DNA from: Sandaracinaceae bacterium
GTDB lineage: Bacteria; Myxococcota_A; Polyangia; Polyangiales; Sandaracinaceae
Direction of reading: 5' to 3'
DNA length: 64,000 nt
NCBI GenBank assembly: GCA_019637095.1
Contig: JAHBWG010000027.1
Location: 1-64,000, forward strand
Each line of letters starts with the position of its first letter. Position 1 is the stretch's first letter. Below the pieces are notes generated by a model that saw only the letters and a program-made list of their open reading frames with translations, was not told where the DNA came from and made no database searches. Position numbers and translations under genes: made by a program. Positions 57,357 to 64,000 of this stretch are shown in pieces.

Positions 57357-57441
57357 GCTCGGCAGTCTATCAGAGGAGCGCCGCGCCGCCCAAGCGCCGG
57401 CGCGGGATCGGGGATCGCGAGCGCGACCTCGATGACCGCCG

Positions 57442-58470
57442 TCAGAAGTGGCTGAGGGTGAGCGCCGCGCCCGCGAAGTGTTGGCTCGCGACGGGCGTGA
57501 CCGTGAGCTCGGGCGCGTTCGGCTCGTCGCCGAGCGCGACGCGCACGCGCACCTCGCGCGAGGTGGCGAGCCCGAGGATCATCATCACGACGCCCGCGGC
57601 CTGCAGGATCCCGCTGATGATCAGCAGGGTCCCGAGCAGCTCGAAGTCCCACGCGTCGATGTAGCCGAGCATGGCCCACGGCCCGATGAGCGGGATCCAG
57701 CCCCACGTGTTCACGTCGCTGTTCGACGAGGTGAGCCCGCTGATCCCGGTGATGACCCACGGCACCGCGAAGATGGGGAGCCCGGCCCAGAACAGGCCCA
57801 TGTTCGGCCGCGACTCGTACGCGTACTGCGGCTGCGGGCGATAGCCCGGGCCCCCGCTGTAGATGGGCTGCGGCGCGGGCTGCACGTAGACGCCGCCCTG
57901 CCCCTGCACCTGAACGCCCGAGGCGACGAGCTGGATCGACTCGCGCGCGATCCCGCCGGCCATGATCATGACCGTGCGCTGGATCGGCGCGTAGCCGCTC
58001 GCGCGGATCTCGATCACCGCGCTGCCCGCGCGGGCGCGGATGCGCGCGGCCTGCGGGAACGTCCCGCGATCCACGCCGTTGACGAGCACCTGCGCCCCCG
58101 CGACGCCCCCGGTGATCTCGATGGTGCCGAGCTGCGCGGAGATCTGTCCGAGCGCCTCCTGCAGCGCCGGCCGCCGCGGGTTGATCCACGGGTCCTGCGT
58201 CGCGAGCGCCTGCTGCAGGTGCACCTCCGCCTCGACGAAGTTGCCGAGCGCCTGCTCGGCGAGCGCGACCTGCGCCAGCGCCTGGGCGGACTGCGAGAGG
58301 TTGTACGCGTCCATGAAGCGCTGGAGCGCCTCGGCGTCGCGCTGCTGGCGGCGCAGCTCGAGCCCCTCCTGAAGGAGCACCTCGACGCTCTGGGCGCGAG
58401 CGAGCGGAGCGGTGGTGGCGAGGAGCACCGCGCAGGCGGCGCCGACGAGAAGGTTCGCGCGCAGAGTCAT
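57442..58470 (-). CDS. exported TPR and PEGA-like protein with membrane helices
   Basis: A 342-residue protein: signal peptide (to about residue 26, ending ARAQ), TPR-like helices (about 27-100; EALQRFMDAYNLSQSAQALAQVALAEQ), a PEGA-like beta domain (about 112-178; VLVNGVDRGTFPQ), a Gly/Pro/Tyr/Gln linker and three or four TM helices (about 225-312; PWVITGISGL, LLGTLLIISGILQAAGVVMMIL). ATG start overlaps the kinase stop (ATGA), so the two are coupled. Inferred role: extracytoplasmic partner of the kinase. Confidence 0.87.
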   Translation of the reverse strand: MTLRANLLVGAACAVLLATTAPLARAQSVEVLLQEGLELRRQQRDAEALQRFMDAYNLSQSAQALAQVALAEQALGNFVEAEVHLQQALATQDPWINPRRPALQEALGQISAQLGTIEITGGVAGAQVLVNGVDRGTFPQAARIRARAGSAVIEIRASGYAPIQRTVMIMAGGIARESIQLVASGVQVQGQGGVYVQPAPQPIYSGGPGYRPQPQYAYESRPNMGLFWAGLPIFAVPWVITGISGLTSSNSDVNTWGWIPLIGPWAMLGYIDAWDFELLGTLLIISGILQAAGVVMMILGLATSREVRVRVALGDEPNAPELTVTPVASQHFAGAALTLSHF

Positions 58471-60215
58471 TCGATGATCAACGCTCCGTTGGCGCCGCGC
58501 TGGCCGGAGCGCGGCTGGGTGGTCACGACCGGGGCCGGCCGCACGATGGGCTGCACGGGCTGAGCGGGTTGAACGGGCTGGACGACGGGGCCGCGCCCGC
58601 CCATCGATCGGACGACCGGGCGAGGCGGCTCCACCCGCGGGCGCGAGGGGCGGCCCGGATCGGCCGCGGCGACCGCGCCCGCCGGCGTCCCCGCGGCGGG
58701 CTCCGCGCCGGGATCCGCGGCCGGCTCGACCTCCGCCGGATCGGCGCCGATGGGCTCGTCCGGCTCGTCGGACGCGGCGGCGGCCACGACGACCGGCTCG
58801 GCCTCCGCGGTGGTCGGCTCGACCACCGTCGACGGCGGCACGGCCGGCGGATCCTCGACGGCGGGGCCGGGCCCAGCCACGACGAGCGGCGGCGGCGCCA
58901 CGTCGGACTCCACGAGCGCGTCGTCGGCGCGCGTGAACAGGAAGATCGCCACGCCCGCGGCGGCGACCCCGCCGAGCAGGAGCGCCACGCCCCCGAGCGC
59001 GACGACCTTGCCGAGGCCACCGCCGCTCTTGATCGGGGTGGGCATCGGCGCCGGCGTACCGTACGGGGTGTGCGGGGTGCTCGCGGGGTAACCCGGCTGC
59101 GACCCGTAGCCGCCCTGCGTCGGCGGCAACACGGCCGTCGAGTACATCGCGTGCGGCGGCGTGTGGGGCGGCGGCGTGTGCGGCGCCGGCGTGTGGCCGT
59201 ACGGCGCCGGGGTCGCGTGCGTCACGGGGAACGGCGCCGACGGCGTCGGCTGGCCGGGCACCGGGCCCGTCCCGACCGCCATGGTCGCGCCGTACGGCGA
59301 CGAGGGCGCGTGGAAGAGCCCGGGCGCCGCGCCGAGGCCGAGCTGCGGGCGCACCGCCTCGAACGCCTCGATCATCTCCGCCATCGAGCCGAAGCGATAC
59401 GCCGGGTCCTTGTGCATCGCGCGCAGGACGATGGAGTCGAGCGCCGGCGGGATGTCCGGGCACCGGCGGCTCGGCGGCACCACGTCGGCCTTCATGATCT
59501 CGGCGACGAGCTGGAAGATCCCGTCGGCCTCGTACGGCGGCCGGCCGGTCAGCGCCTCGTAGAGCACGACCCCGAACGCGTAGACGTCGAAGCGCGGGTC
59601 GGCGTCCTTGGGCGCGTTGAGCTGCTCCGGGCACATGTAGGCCGGCGTGCCCATCATCATGCCGGTGCCCGTGAGGTTCGACATCTTGTCGTCGTCGTAG
59701 AGCTTGCTGATCCCGAAGTCGACGACCTTGGCCTCGCGCGGCGCGCCGTCCTTGCCGCGGCAGAGGAAGATGTTGTCGGGCTTGATGTCGCGGTGGATGA
59801 TCCCCTCGCGGTGCGCCTCGACGAGGCCGCGCATCACGGGCACGAGCAGGTGGATCGCCTCGGCGGGCGTGAGCCGGCCGACCGTGTCGAGGTGCTCGCG
59901 CAGCGAGCAGCCGCGCAGCCGCTCCATCACGAGGAACGGCGAGCCGTTCGCCTCACCGAAGTCGTAGATGTGCACGACGTTGGGGTGCTCGATCCGCGCG
60001 GTCGCGCGCGCCTCGGCGATGAACCGGGCCACCGCCTCCGCGCTCGTCGCCGCCTGCGGCAGCATCCACTTGATCGCGACGGCGCGCCCCGTGCGCTCGT
60101 GCTTGGCCGCGAACACCGCGCCCATCCCACCGTGACCGAGGAGCTTCTCGATCCGATAGTGCTCGGCGATGAGGTCGCCCTCCTGCGGCAAGAGATCGGC
60201 GCGCAGCGTGCTCAT
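58467..60215 (-). CDS. Ser/Thr protein kinase with long Pro/His/Thr-rich linker
   Basis: A 582-residue kinase: glycine loop GHGGMG (27-32), Lys49 (VAIKWML), IIHRDIKPDNIF (about 150) and VVDFGISK (about 175), catalytic core to about 285. A low-complexity linker (about 300-395; units such as HTPAPHTPPPHTPP), one TM helix (about 400-422) and a Pro/Glu/Ala-rich tail ending in ALIIE follow. No clear sensor domain. Start at ATG 60215 is preferred over 60257. Coupled by ATGA to the TPR/PEGA partner. Confidence 0.92.
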   Translation of the reverse strand: MSTLRADLLPQEGDLIAEHYRIEKLLGHGGMGAVFAAKHERTGRAVAIKWMLPQAATSAEAVARFIAEARATARIEHPNVVHIYDFGEANGSPFLVMERLRGCSLREHLDTVGRLTPAEAIHLLVPVMRGLVEAHREGIIHRDIKPDNIFLCRGKDGAPREAKVVDFGISKLYDDDKMSNLTGTGMMMGTPAYMCPEQLNAPKDADPRFDVYAFGVVLYEALTGRPPYEADGIFQLVAEIMKADVVPPSRRCPDIPPALDSIVLRAMHKDPAYRFGSMAEMIEAFEAVRPQLGLGAAPGLFHAPSSPYGATMAVGTGPVPGQPTPSAPFPVTHATPAPYGHTPAPHTPPPHTPPHAMYSTAVLPPTQGGYGSQPGYPASTPHTPYGTPAPMPTPIKSGGGLGKVVALGGVALLLGGVAAAGVAIFLFTRADDALVESDVAPPPLVVAGPGPAVEDPPAVPPSTVVEPTTAEAEPVVVAAAASDEPDEPIGADPAEVEPAADPGAEPAAGTPAGAVAAADPGRPSRPRVEPPRPVVRSMGGRGPVVQPVQPAQPVQPIVRPAPVVTTQPRSGQRGANGALIIE

Positions 60216-60270
60216 GCGGTACTCCGGGAGGGTCCCACGGTCGGTTGGACGGTACAAGAGAGCGGCGCGT

Positions 60271-60582
60271 TCATCGCGCGAGCTCGCAGCGTACCCGGGG
60301 CGTAAACTCGCTCGCCGGCGACTCCAGGAAGGTCACGACCTCGCGCGTCTCGCGCGCCGGGACCTCGAGCCGCACGACCTCGGGGTTGACGTTCGTCGAC
60401 ACCTGGCAGCGCGCGCGCGAAGCGCAGCCGTTCTGCACGACCACGACGTGGTTGTACCCCATCGCTGCCCACCGAGCCTCCCCGCGCACCGTCACGCAGT
60501 CGGGGACCTCGACCTGAGCCAAGACGAGCGCCGGAAGCGAGAGAGCGAGCCCCACCCCGGCGAGCCAGTACGCACGCCGCAC
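60271..60582 (-). CDS. small exported protein, 103 aa
   Basis: A 103-residue secreted protein with a clear signal peptide (WLAGVGLALSLPALVLAQ) and a small beta-rich domain with four Cys (PDCVTVRG, NGCASRARC, RVRCEL). The motif NHVVVVQNGC and paired Cys suggest a disulfide-bonded mini-domain. No family recognised. GTG start. Leftward, 55 bp upstream of the kinase gene on the same strand. Confidence 0.75.
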   Translation of the reverse strand: MRRAYWLAGVGLALSLPALVLAQVEVPDCVTVRGEARWAAMGYNHVVVVQNGCASRARCQVSTNVNPEVVRLEVPARETREVVTFLESPASEFTPRVRCELAR

Positions 60583-60630
60583 GGCGATAGGGTGACGCGG
60601 ATCCGCGCGAGCGCCAAGCGAAGCGCGAAG

Positions 60631-61374
60631 TCACGGGGCGAGCCAGGCGAGCCGCTCGTGGACGAGCAGCGCCACCGGGACCGAGGCCAGCAACGTCGGG
60701 CCCAGCGCGGCGGTCACCGCGGAGCCGGTCGGCAGGCCGAGGCCGCGCGCCGCGTGGACGAACACGCGGCCGTTGAGCGCCGCCCACAGCGCGAGCAGCG
60801 CCCCCCACGCGAGGTCCGGGACGTCGCCCGCGAAGCTCGCGGCCACGCCCGCGAAGAACACCAGCCACCAGAGGGCCGAGGCGTACGCGGCGGCGCGCAG
60901 GCCGAACCGCATCACGCCGTGCTTGCGCCCCACCATCAAGAGGCCGACGCCGAAGGTCAGGGCCTGCGACACGACGAGCCCGGCGGTCGCGAGCGCGACG
61001 ACGAGCGCGCTGCCGACGAGCGCGCCGCCGACCGCGGCGCGGTCCGTGGCCCGCGTCGCGTAGAGCACGAGGCTCGCGAAGGCGGGCACCGCGAGGGCGG
61101 CGCACGCGAGCGCGAAGAGCGAGGCGGGCCCGACGCGCGCGGGCCCGGGGAAGGCCACCTTCGGGCGCAGCACCACGTCGCGCAGCGTCAGCACGAAGCG
61201 CCACGGCCAGACGCCGTAGCGCGGGTCTTCCCAGGCGATCCCGCGCGGCAAGCGGTCGCCGCAGCGCGCGCAGAGCGCGGGGTGGAGGTGGTGGCGGCAC
61301 CCGCGGCAGACGAAGTCCCCGCAGCGCTCGCAGGTCCCGTCCGCGGCCACGTCGGGGTGCCGCGCGCAGTGCAT
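60631..61374 (-). CDS. zinc-finger, YIP1-like membrane protein
   Basis: A 247-residue protein. Residues 3-42 contain eight Cys/His in B-box-like spacing (CARHPDVAADGTCERCG, CRGCRHHLHPALCARCG), a treble-clef or B-box zinc finger. Five or six TM helices follow (about 75-240; FALACAALAVPAFASLVLYA, GLVVSQALTFGVGLLMVG, LPTGSAVTAALGPTLLASVPV), with YIP1-like spacing. Such bacterial proteins are of unknown function. ATG start; ends 49 bp before the next gene. Confidence 0.8.
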   Translation of the reverse strand: MHCARHPDVAADGTCERCGDFVCRGCRHHLHPALCARCGDRLPRGIAWEDPRYGVWPWRFVLTLRDVVLRPKVAFPGPARVGPASLFALACAALAVPAFASLVLYATRATDRAAVGGALVGSALVVALATAGLVVSQALTFGVGLLMVGRKHGVMRFGLRAAAYASALWWLVFFAGVAASFAGDVPDLAWGALLALWAALNGRVFVHAARGLGLPTGSAVTAALGPTLLASVPVALLVHERLAWLAP

Positions 61375-61378
61375 GCCG

Positions 61379-62581
61379 TCAGCTTCGGTACGACGCGTTG
61401 ATGCGCAAGTACTCCTCGCCGATGTCGCAGAACAGGTAGGTCGCCTTCGCCTTGCCGGGCCCGAGCTTGATCTGCACCCGGTAGCTCGGCTCGGCCATCA
61501 CCCGGCGCGCCTCGTCCTCCGCCTCGCGGCCGACCGCGACCCCGTCGCGCACGACGGTGACCTTGCCGAACTTGATCTCGACCTTGTCGGGATCGAACGC
61601 GACACCGGCCATCCCCGCCGCGGCCATCATGCGGCCCCAGTTCGGATCGCGGCCCCAGATCGCCGTCTTGACCAGCATGCTGCGCCCGATCTGCTCGGCG
61701 ACCTTGAGCGCCGCGTCCTCGCTCGGCGCGCCGACCACCTCGAGCTGGATGACGTGCCGCGCGCCCTCGCCGTCCTGGACGATGCGCTTGCCGAGCTCGC
61801 CGAGCACGTCGACGAGCGCGTCGATGAAGCGGCGCGCGTCGCGGTCGCTCCCGCGCAGCGGCTCGGAGTCCACCGCCGACGAGCTCATCGCGATGATCGT
61901 GTCGTTGGTGCTCGTGCAGCCGTCGACGGTCAGCCGGTTAAACGTGCGGTCGACCGCGGTGCTCAGCGCGCGCTGCAAGAAGGAGCTGTGCATCGGCGCG
62001 TCGGTCAGCACGAACGCGAGGGTGGTCGCGAGGTCGGGGTGGATCATCCCGGCTCCCTTCGCGACGCCCAGGACGGTGACCTCCTTCTCGAACCCGATGG
62101 GGAACTTGATCGACGACACCTTGGGCCACCGATCGGTCGTCATGATCGCGCGGGCGAAGTCGTCGATGCGGTCGGGCCGCGCCTCGGAGATCAGGCCCGG
62201 CAAGGCTTGCTCGATGCGCTCCGACGGAAGCGGCTGCCCGATCACGCCGGTGGAGGCCATCAGGACCATGTCGTCGGCGACGCCGAGCTCGTCCGCGACG
62301 ATGGAGGTGATCACCTTCGCGTCCTCCATCCCCTTGGCGCCGGTGCACGCGTTGGCGTTGCCGCTGTTGACGACGATGGCCTGCGCGCGGCCGCGCTCGA
62401 CGCGCTGCATGGAGAGGACGACGGGGGCCGCCTTGACCCGGTTCTTGGTGAAGAGCCCCGCCACGCTCACCGCGTCCTCGGCCAGGATGATCCCGAGGTC
62501 GAGCTGCCCGTCCGGCTTGATCCCGCACGCGGTGGCGCCGAACCGGAAGCCGGTCACGGTCGGATGTTGGGAGTCGGACAT
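61379..62581 (-). CDS. argJ: bifunctional ornithine acetyltransferase / N-acetylglutamate synthase
   Basis: A 400-residue ArgJ, which recycles acetyl between N-acetylornithine and glutamate in arginine synthesis. It autoprocesses at an Ala-Thr bond: ATTLAFVLTDA (Thr is the nucleophile). Oxyanion and substrate motifs are present, including STGVIGQPLP, KGAGMIHPDLA and STNDTIIAMSS. Start at ATG 62581, where similarity to the family begins; the upstream extension is Arg-rich shadow. A stand-alone gene here, 5 bp after the zinc-finger protein start on the same strand but with unrelated role. Confidence 0.95.
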   Translation of the reverse strand: MSDSQHPTVTGFRFGATACGIKPDGQLDLGIILAEDAVSVAGLFTKNRVKAAPVVLSMQRVERGRAQAIVVNSGNANACTGAKGMEDAKVITSIVADELGVADDMVLMASTGVIGQPLPSERIEQALPGLISEARPDRIDDFARAIMTTDRWPKVSSIKFPIGFEKEVTVLGVAKGAGMIHPDLATTLAFVLTDAPMHSSFLQRALSTAVDRTFNRLTVDGCTSTNDTIIAMSSSAVDSEPLRGSDRDARRFIDALVDVLGELGKRIVQDGEGARHVIQLEVVGAPSEDAALKVAEQIGRSMLVKTAIWGRDPNWGRMMAAAGMAGVAFDPDKVEIKFGKVTVVRDGVAVGREAEDEARRVMAEPSYRVQIKLGPGKAKATYLFCDIGEEYLRINASYRS

Positions 62582-62685
62582 CGGCCGGCAGCATTCCACG
62601 AGGGGGACCACCGACGTCAACTCCAATCCGGCGCGCGCGCGGCGCGCAGGGAAGGAAATCCCCGACGTGTGCCGTAGGAACGAGG

Positions 62686-63159
62686 GTGACGCGCGTGTTC
62701 GAGACGGAACGGCTCCCACCCGCGGTGCGGCCGGCGGTCGAGCGCGCCCTGCGTGACGGCGAGGGCCACGAGGCGGCGATCCGGGCGTTGGAGGCGCACC
62801 TCGACGACGGGGGTGAGCGGAGCCCCGAGGTGCTGCTCGCGCTCGCGACGCTGACCTACGAGGACGCCGCCACCGTCGTCCTGAGCCGGCTCGCGCAGGC
62901 GTCGCGCACCGCGCTCGCGCTCGTCGAGGAGGCGCGCGCGGCGGCGCCCGAGCGGTCGGAGGCGGTCGAGCGGCTGCACGCGACGTTCGCCGCCGCCCTC
63001 GAGCACGAGCAGGCGCGCGAGCAGCGCCTACGCCGCCTCCTCGCGGACCGGCGCGGCGCCCGGCCGGCCGAGCTGATGGAGCTCGCCCACCGGATCCTGA
63101 TGAGCGGAGAGGACGACCAGCTCGCCGCCGAGCTCATGGCCGCGGCGGCGGACGGTTAG
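62686..63159 (+). CDS. uncharacterised helical protein, 157 aa
   Basis: A 157-residue, all-helical, Ala/Arg/Glu-rich soluble protein starting at GTG 62686, with AGGAA about 8 nt upstream (GTG 62695 is an alternative). Residues 90-130 are coiled-coil-like (FAAALEHEQAREQRLRRLLADR). No Cys, TM segment or signal. No family recognised. The stop overlaps the convergent peptidase gene (shared TTAG). Divergent from argJ. Confidence 0.7.
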   Translation: MTRVFETERLPPAVRPAVERALRDGEGHEAAIRALEAHLDDGGERSPEVLLALATLTYEDAATVVLSRLAQASRTALALVEEARAAAPERSEAVERLHATFAAALEHEQAREQRLRRLLADRRGARPAELMELAHRILMSGEDDQLAAELMAAAADG

Positions 63160-64000
63160 CTGACGCGCTCGCTACCGGCGCAGACCTCGCGCACGACCTC
63201 GAAGAGCGTGCGCAGCCCCCAGCGGAAGCCGTCGACGGGGATGCGCTCGTCGTGGCCGTGGTACATGCGCGTGAACACGACGCTCGGATCGTCGATGCGC
63301 ACCGGCGAGAACCCGTAGCAGGTCGCGCCGAGGCGCGCGTAGGCGAACGAGTCGGTGAAGCCGGGGATCATGTACGGTACGGGGACCGCGGCCGGGTCGC
63401 GCGCCTTCAGCACGCGGCAGAGCGTGTCGTAGAGCGGCGTCTTGGTGTCGAAGGTGGTTCCGTCGTGGTGATCGAACACGTGGATCTTCACCTGCGGCCC
63501 GACCACGCGCTGCACCTCGGCGAGGAAGTCCTCGACGCGCTGGCCCGGCACGAGCCGACCGTCCACTCGCGCCTTGGCCCGCGCCGGGATGACGTTCACC
63601 TTCGAGCTCGCCTCGAGCATCGTGGGCGAGGCGGTGTTGCGGAGCATCGCGTTGATGCCGATGGCCTGCTCGAGGTTCTGCTTCTCGAGCAGATCCAAGA
63701 GCGTCCCCGCGAGGCTCGGCGACAGGAGCATCGGCATGAGCTTGCTCTGCGGGAACGGCGCGCCGGCCGCGAGGGCGCGCAGGAACTGCTCGACGACCGG
63801 CGTGACGTGCTGCGGCAGGCGCGTCGTGCCGAGCCGCTCGAGCGCGCCCGCGAGGATCGTGACCGGGTTGTCCGGCCGCGGCATCGAGCCGTGCCCCGGC
63901 GTGCCGTCGACGACCATCTCGAACCAGCAGATGCCCTTCTCGGAGACCTGGATCGGATAGAAGCGCGTCTCGCCCATGTGGAGCGTGTAGCCGCCGACCT
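63156..64000 (-). CDS. M20-family metallopeptidase, partial (runs off the window)
   Basis: The C-terminal ~280 residues of an M20/M28-like metallopeptidase; the reading frame continues beyond 64000 (GGYTLHMGETRF), so the N-terminal metal ligands are missing from view. Visible landmarks are the dimerisation-domain entry GTPGHGSMPRPDNP, NVIPARAKARVDGRLVPG, a long insert, and the terminal metal His in MYHGHDERIP. Members are carboxypeptidases, deacylases or dipeptidases. The TAA stop lies inside the convergent gene's TTAG overlap. Confidence 0.87.
   Translation of the reverse strand, partial: VGGYTLHMGETRFYPIQVSEKGICWFEMVVDGTPGHGSMPRPDNPVTILAGALERLGTTRLPQHVTPVVEQFLRALAAGAPFPQSKLMPMLLSPSLAGTLLDLLEKQNLEQAIGINAMLRNTASPTMLEASSKVNVIPARAKARVDGRLVPGQRVEDFLAEVQRVVGPQVKIHVFDHHDGTTFDTKTPLYDTLCRVLKARDPAAVPVPYMIPGFTDSFAYARLGATCYGFSPVRIDDPSVVFTRMYHGHDERIPVDGFRWGLRTLFEVVREVCAGSERVS

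Overview
The window reads as chromosome of a Myxococcota bacterium, most like the Polyangiales/Sandaracinus branch (an inference from style, not a database match). The signs are very high GC, many GTG/TTG starts, repeated 4-nt GTGA/ATGA stop-start overlaps, six Hanks-type Ser/Thr kinases in 64 kb, lipoproteins with Asp-Ala-Gly linkers, MopE-type metal-binding motifs and a MYXO-CTERM-like tail. I see no rRNA, tRNA, CRISPR array or complete mobile element. A partial REP-associated transposase-like start with palindromic repeats sits at the left edge.

Layout. 0-4.8 kb: transposase fragment, lipoprotein, receiver protein, a frameshifted RND/MMPL transporter and a methyltransferase. 4.9-15.4 kb: three kinases, two convergent paralogous metal-motif lipoproteins, a TPR/PEGA protein and a DUF459-like SGNH hydrolase. 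15.4-20.6 kb: lipoprotein, class I fumarase, and a radical SAM/SPASM enzyme coupled to a zinc-ribbon, Pro-rich membrane protein, divergent from a TerB-like/sugar-phosphate transferase fusion. 20.6-27.6 kb: TonB, ExbB, two ExbD, a TonB-dependent receptor and a cell-surface lipoprotein, all leftward. 27.7-33.4 kb: an uncharacterised gene, then kinase, LysM protein and PLP enzyme in one overlapping chain, DUF167 and an ATPase with altered motifs. 33.6-37.2 kb: small secreted proteins and a carotenoid/retinol-type FAD oxidoreductase. 37.2-44.4 kb: a leftward inorganic-carbon operon, SulP, DabA, DabB and a second antiporter-like subunit. 44.5-50.3 kb: lipoproteins, one with PEP-synthase-like domains, and a dipeptide epimerase. 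50.3-54.3 kb: a kinase divergent from an FHA/sigma-54 activator. 54.4-60.2 kb: purN with a degenerate M61-like lipoprotein, and a kinase with a TPR/PEGA partner. 60.3-64 kb: a small exported protein, a zinc-finger membrane protein, argJ and a partial M20 peptidase.

The strongest candidates for something new are the four-gene Dab/SulP operon, whose fourth protein has lost the proton-channel residues; the radical SAM enzyme with its zinc-ribbon membrane-anchored partner; and the lipoprotein carrying glucan-water-dikinase-like domains. Several other proteins keep a fold but lack catalytic residues (M61-like, AAA-like).
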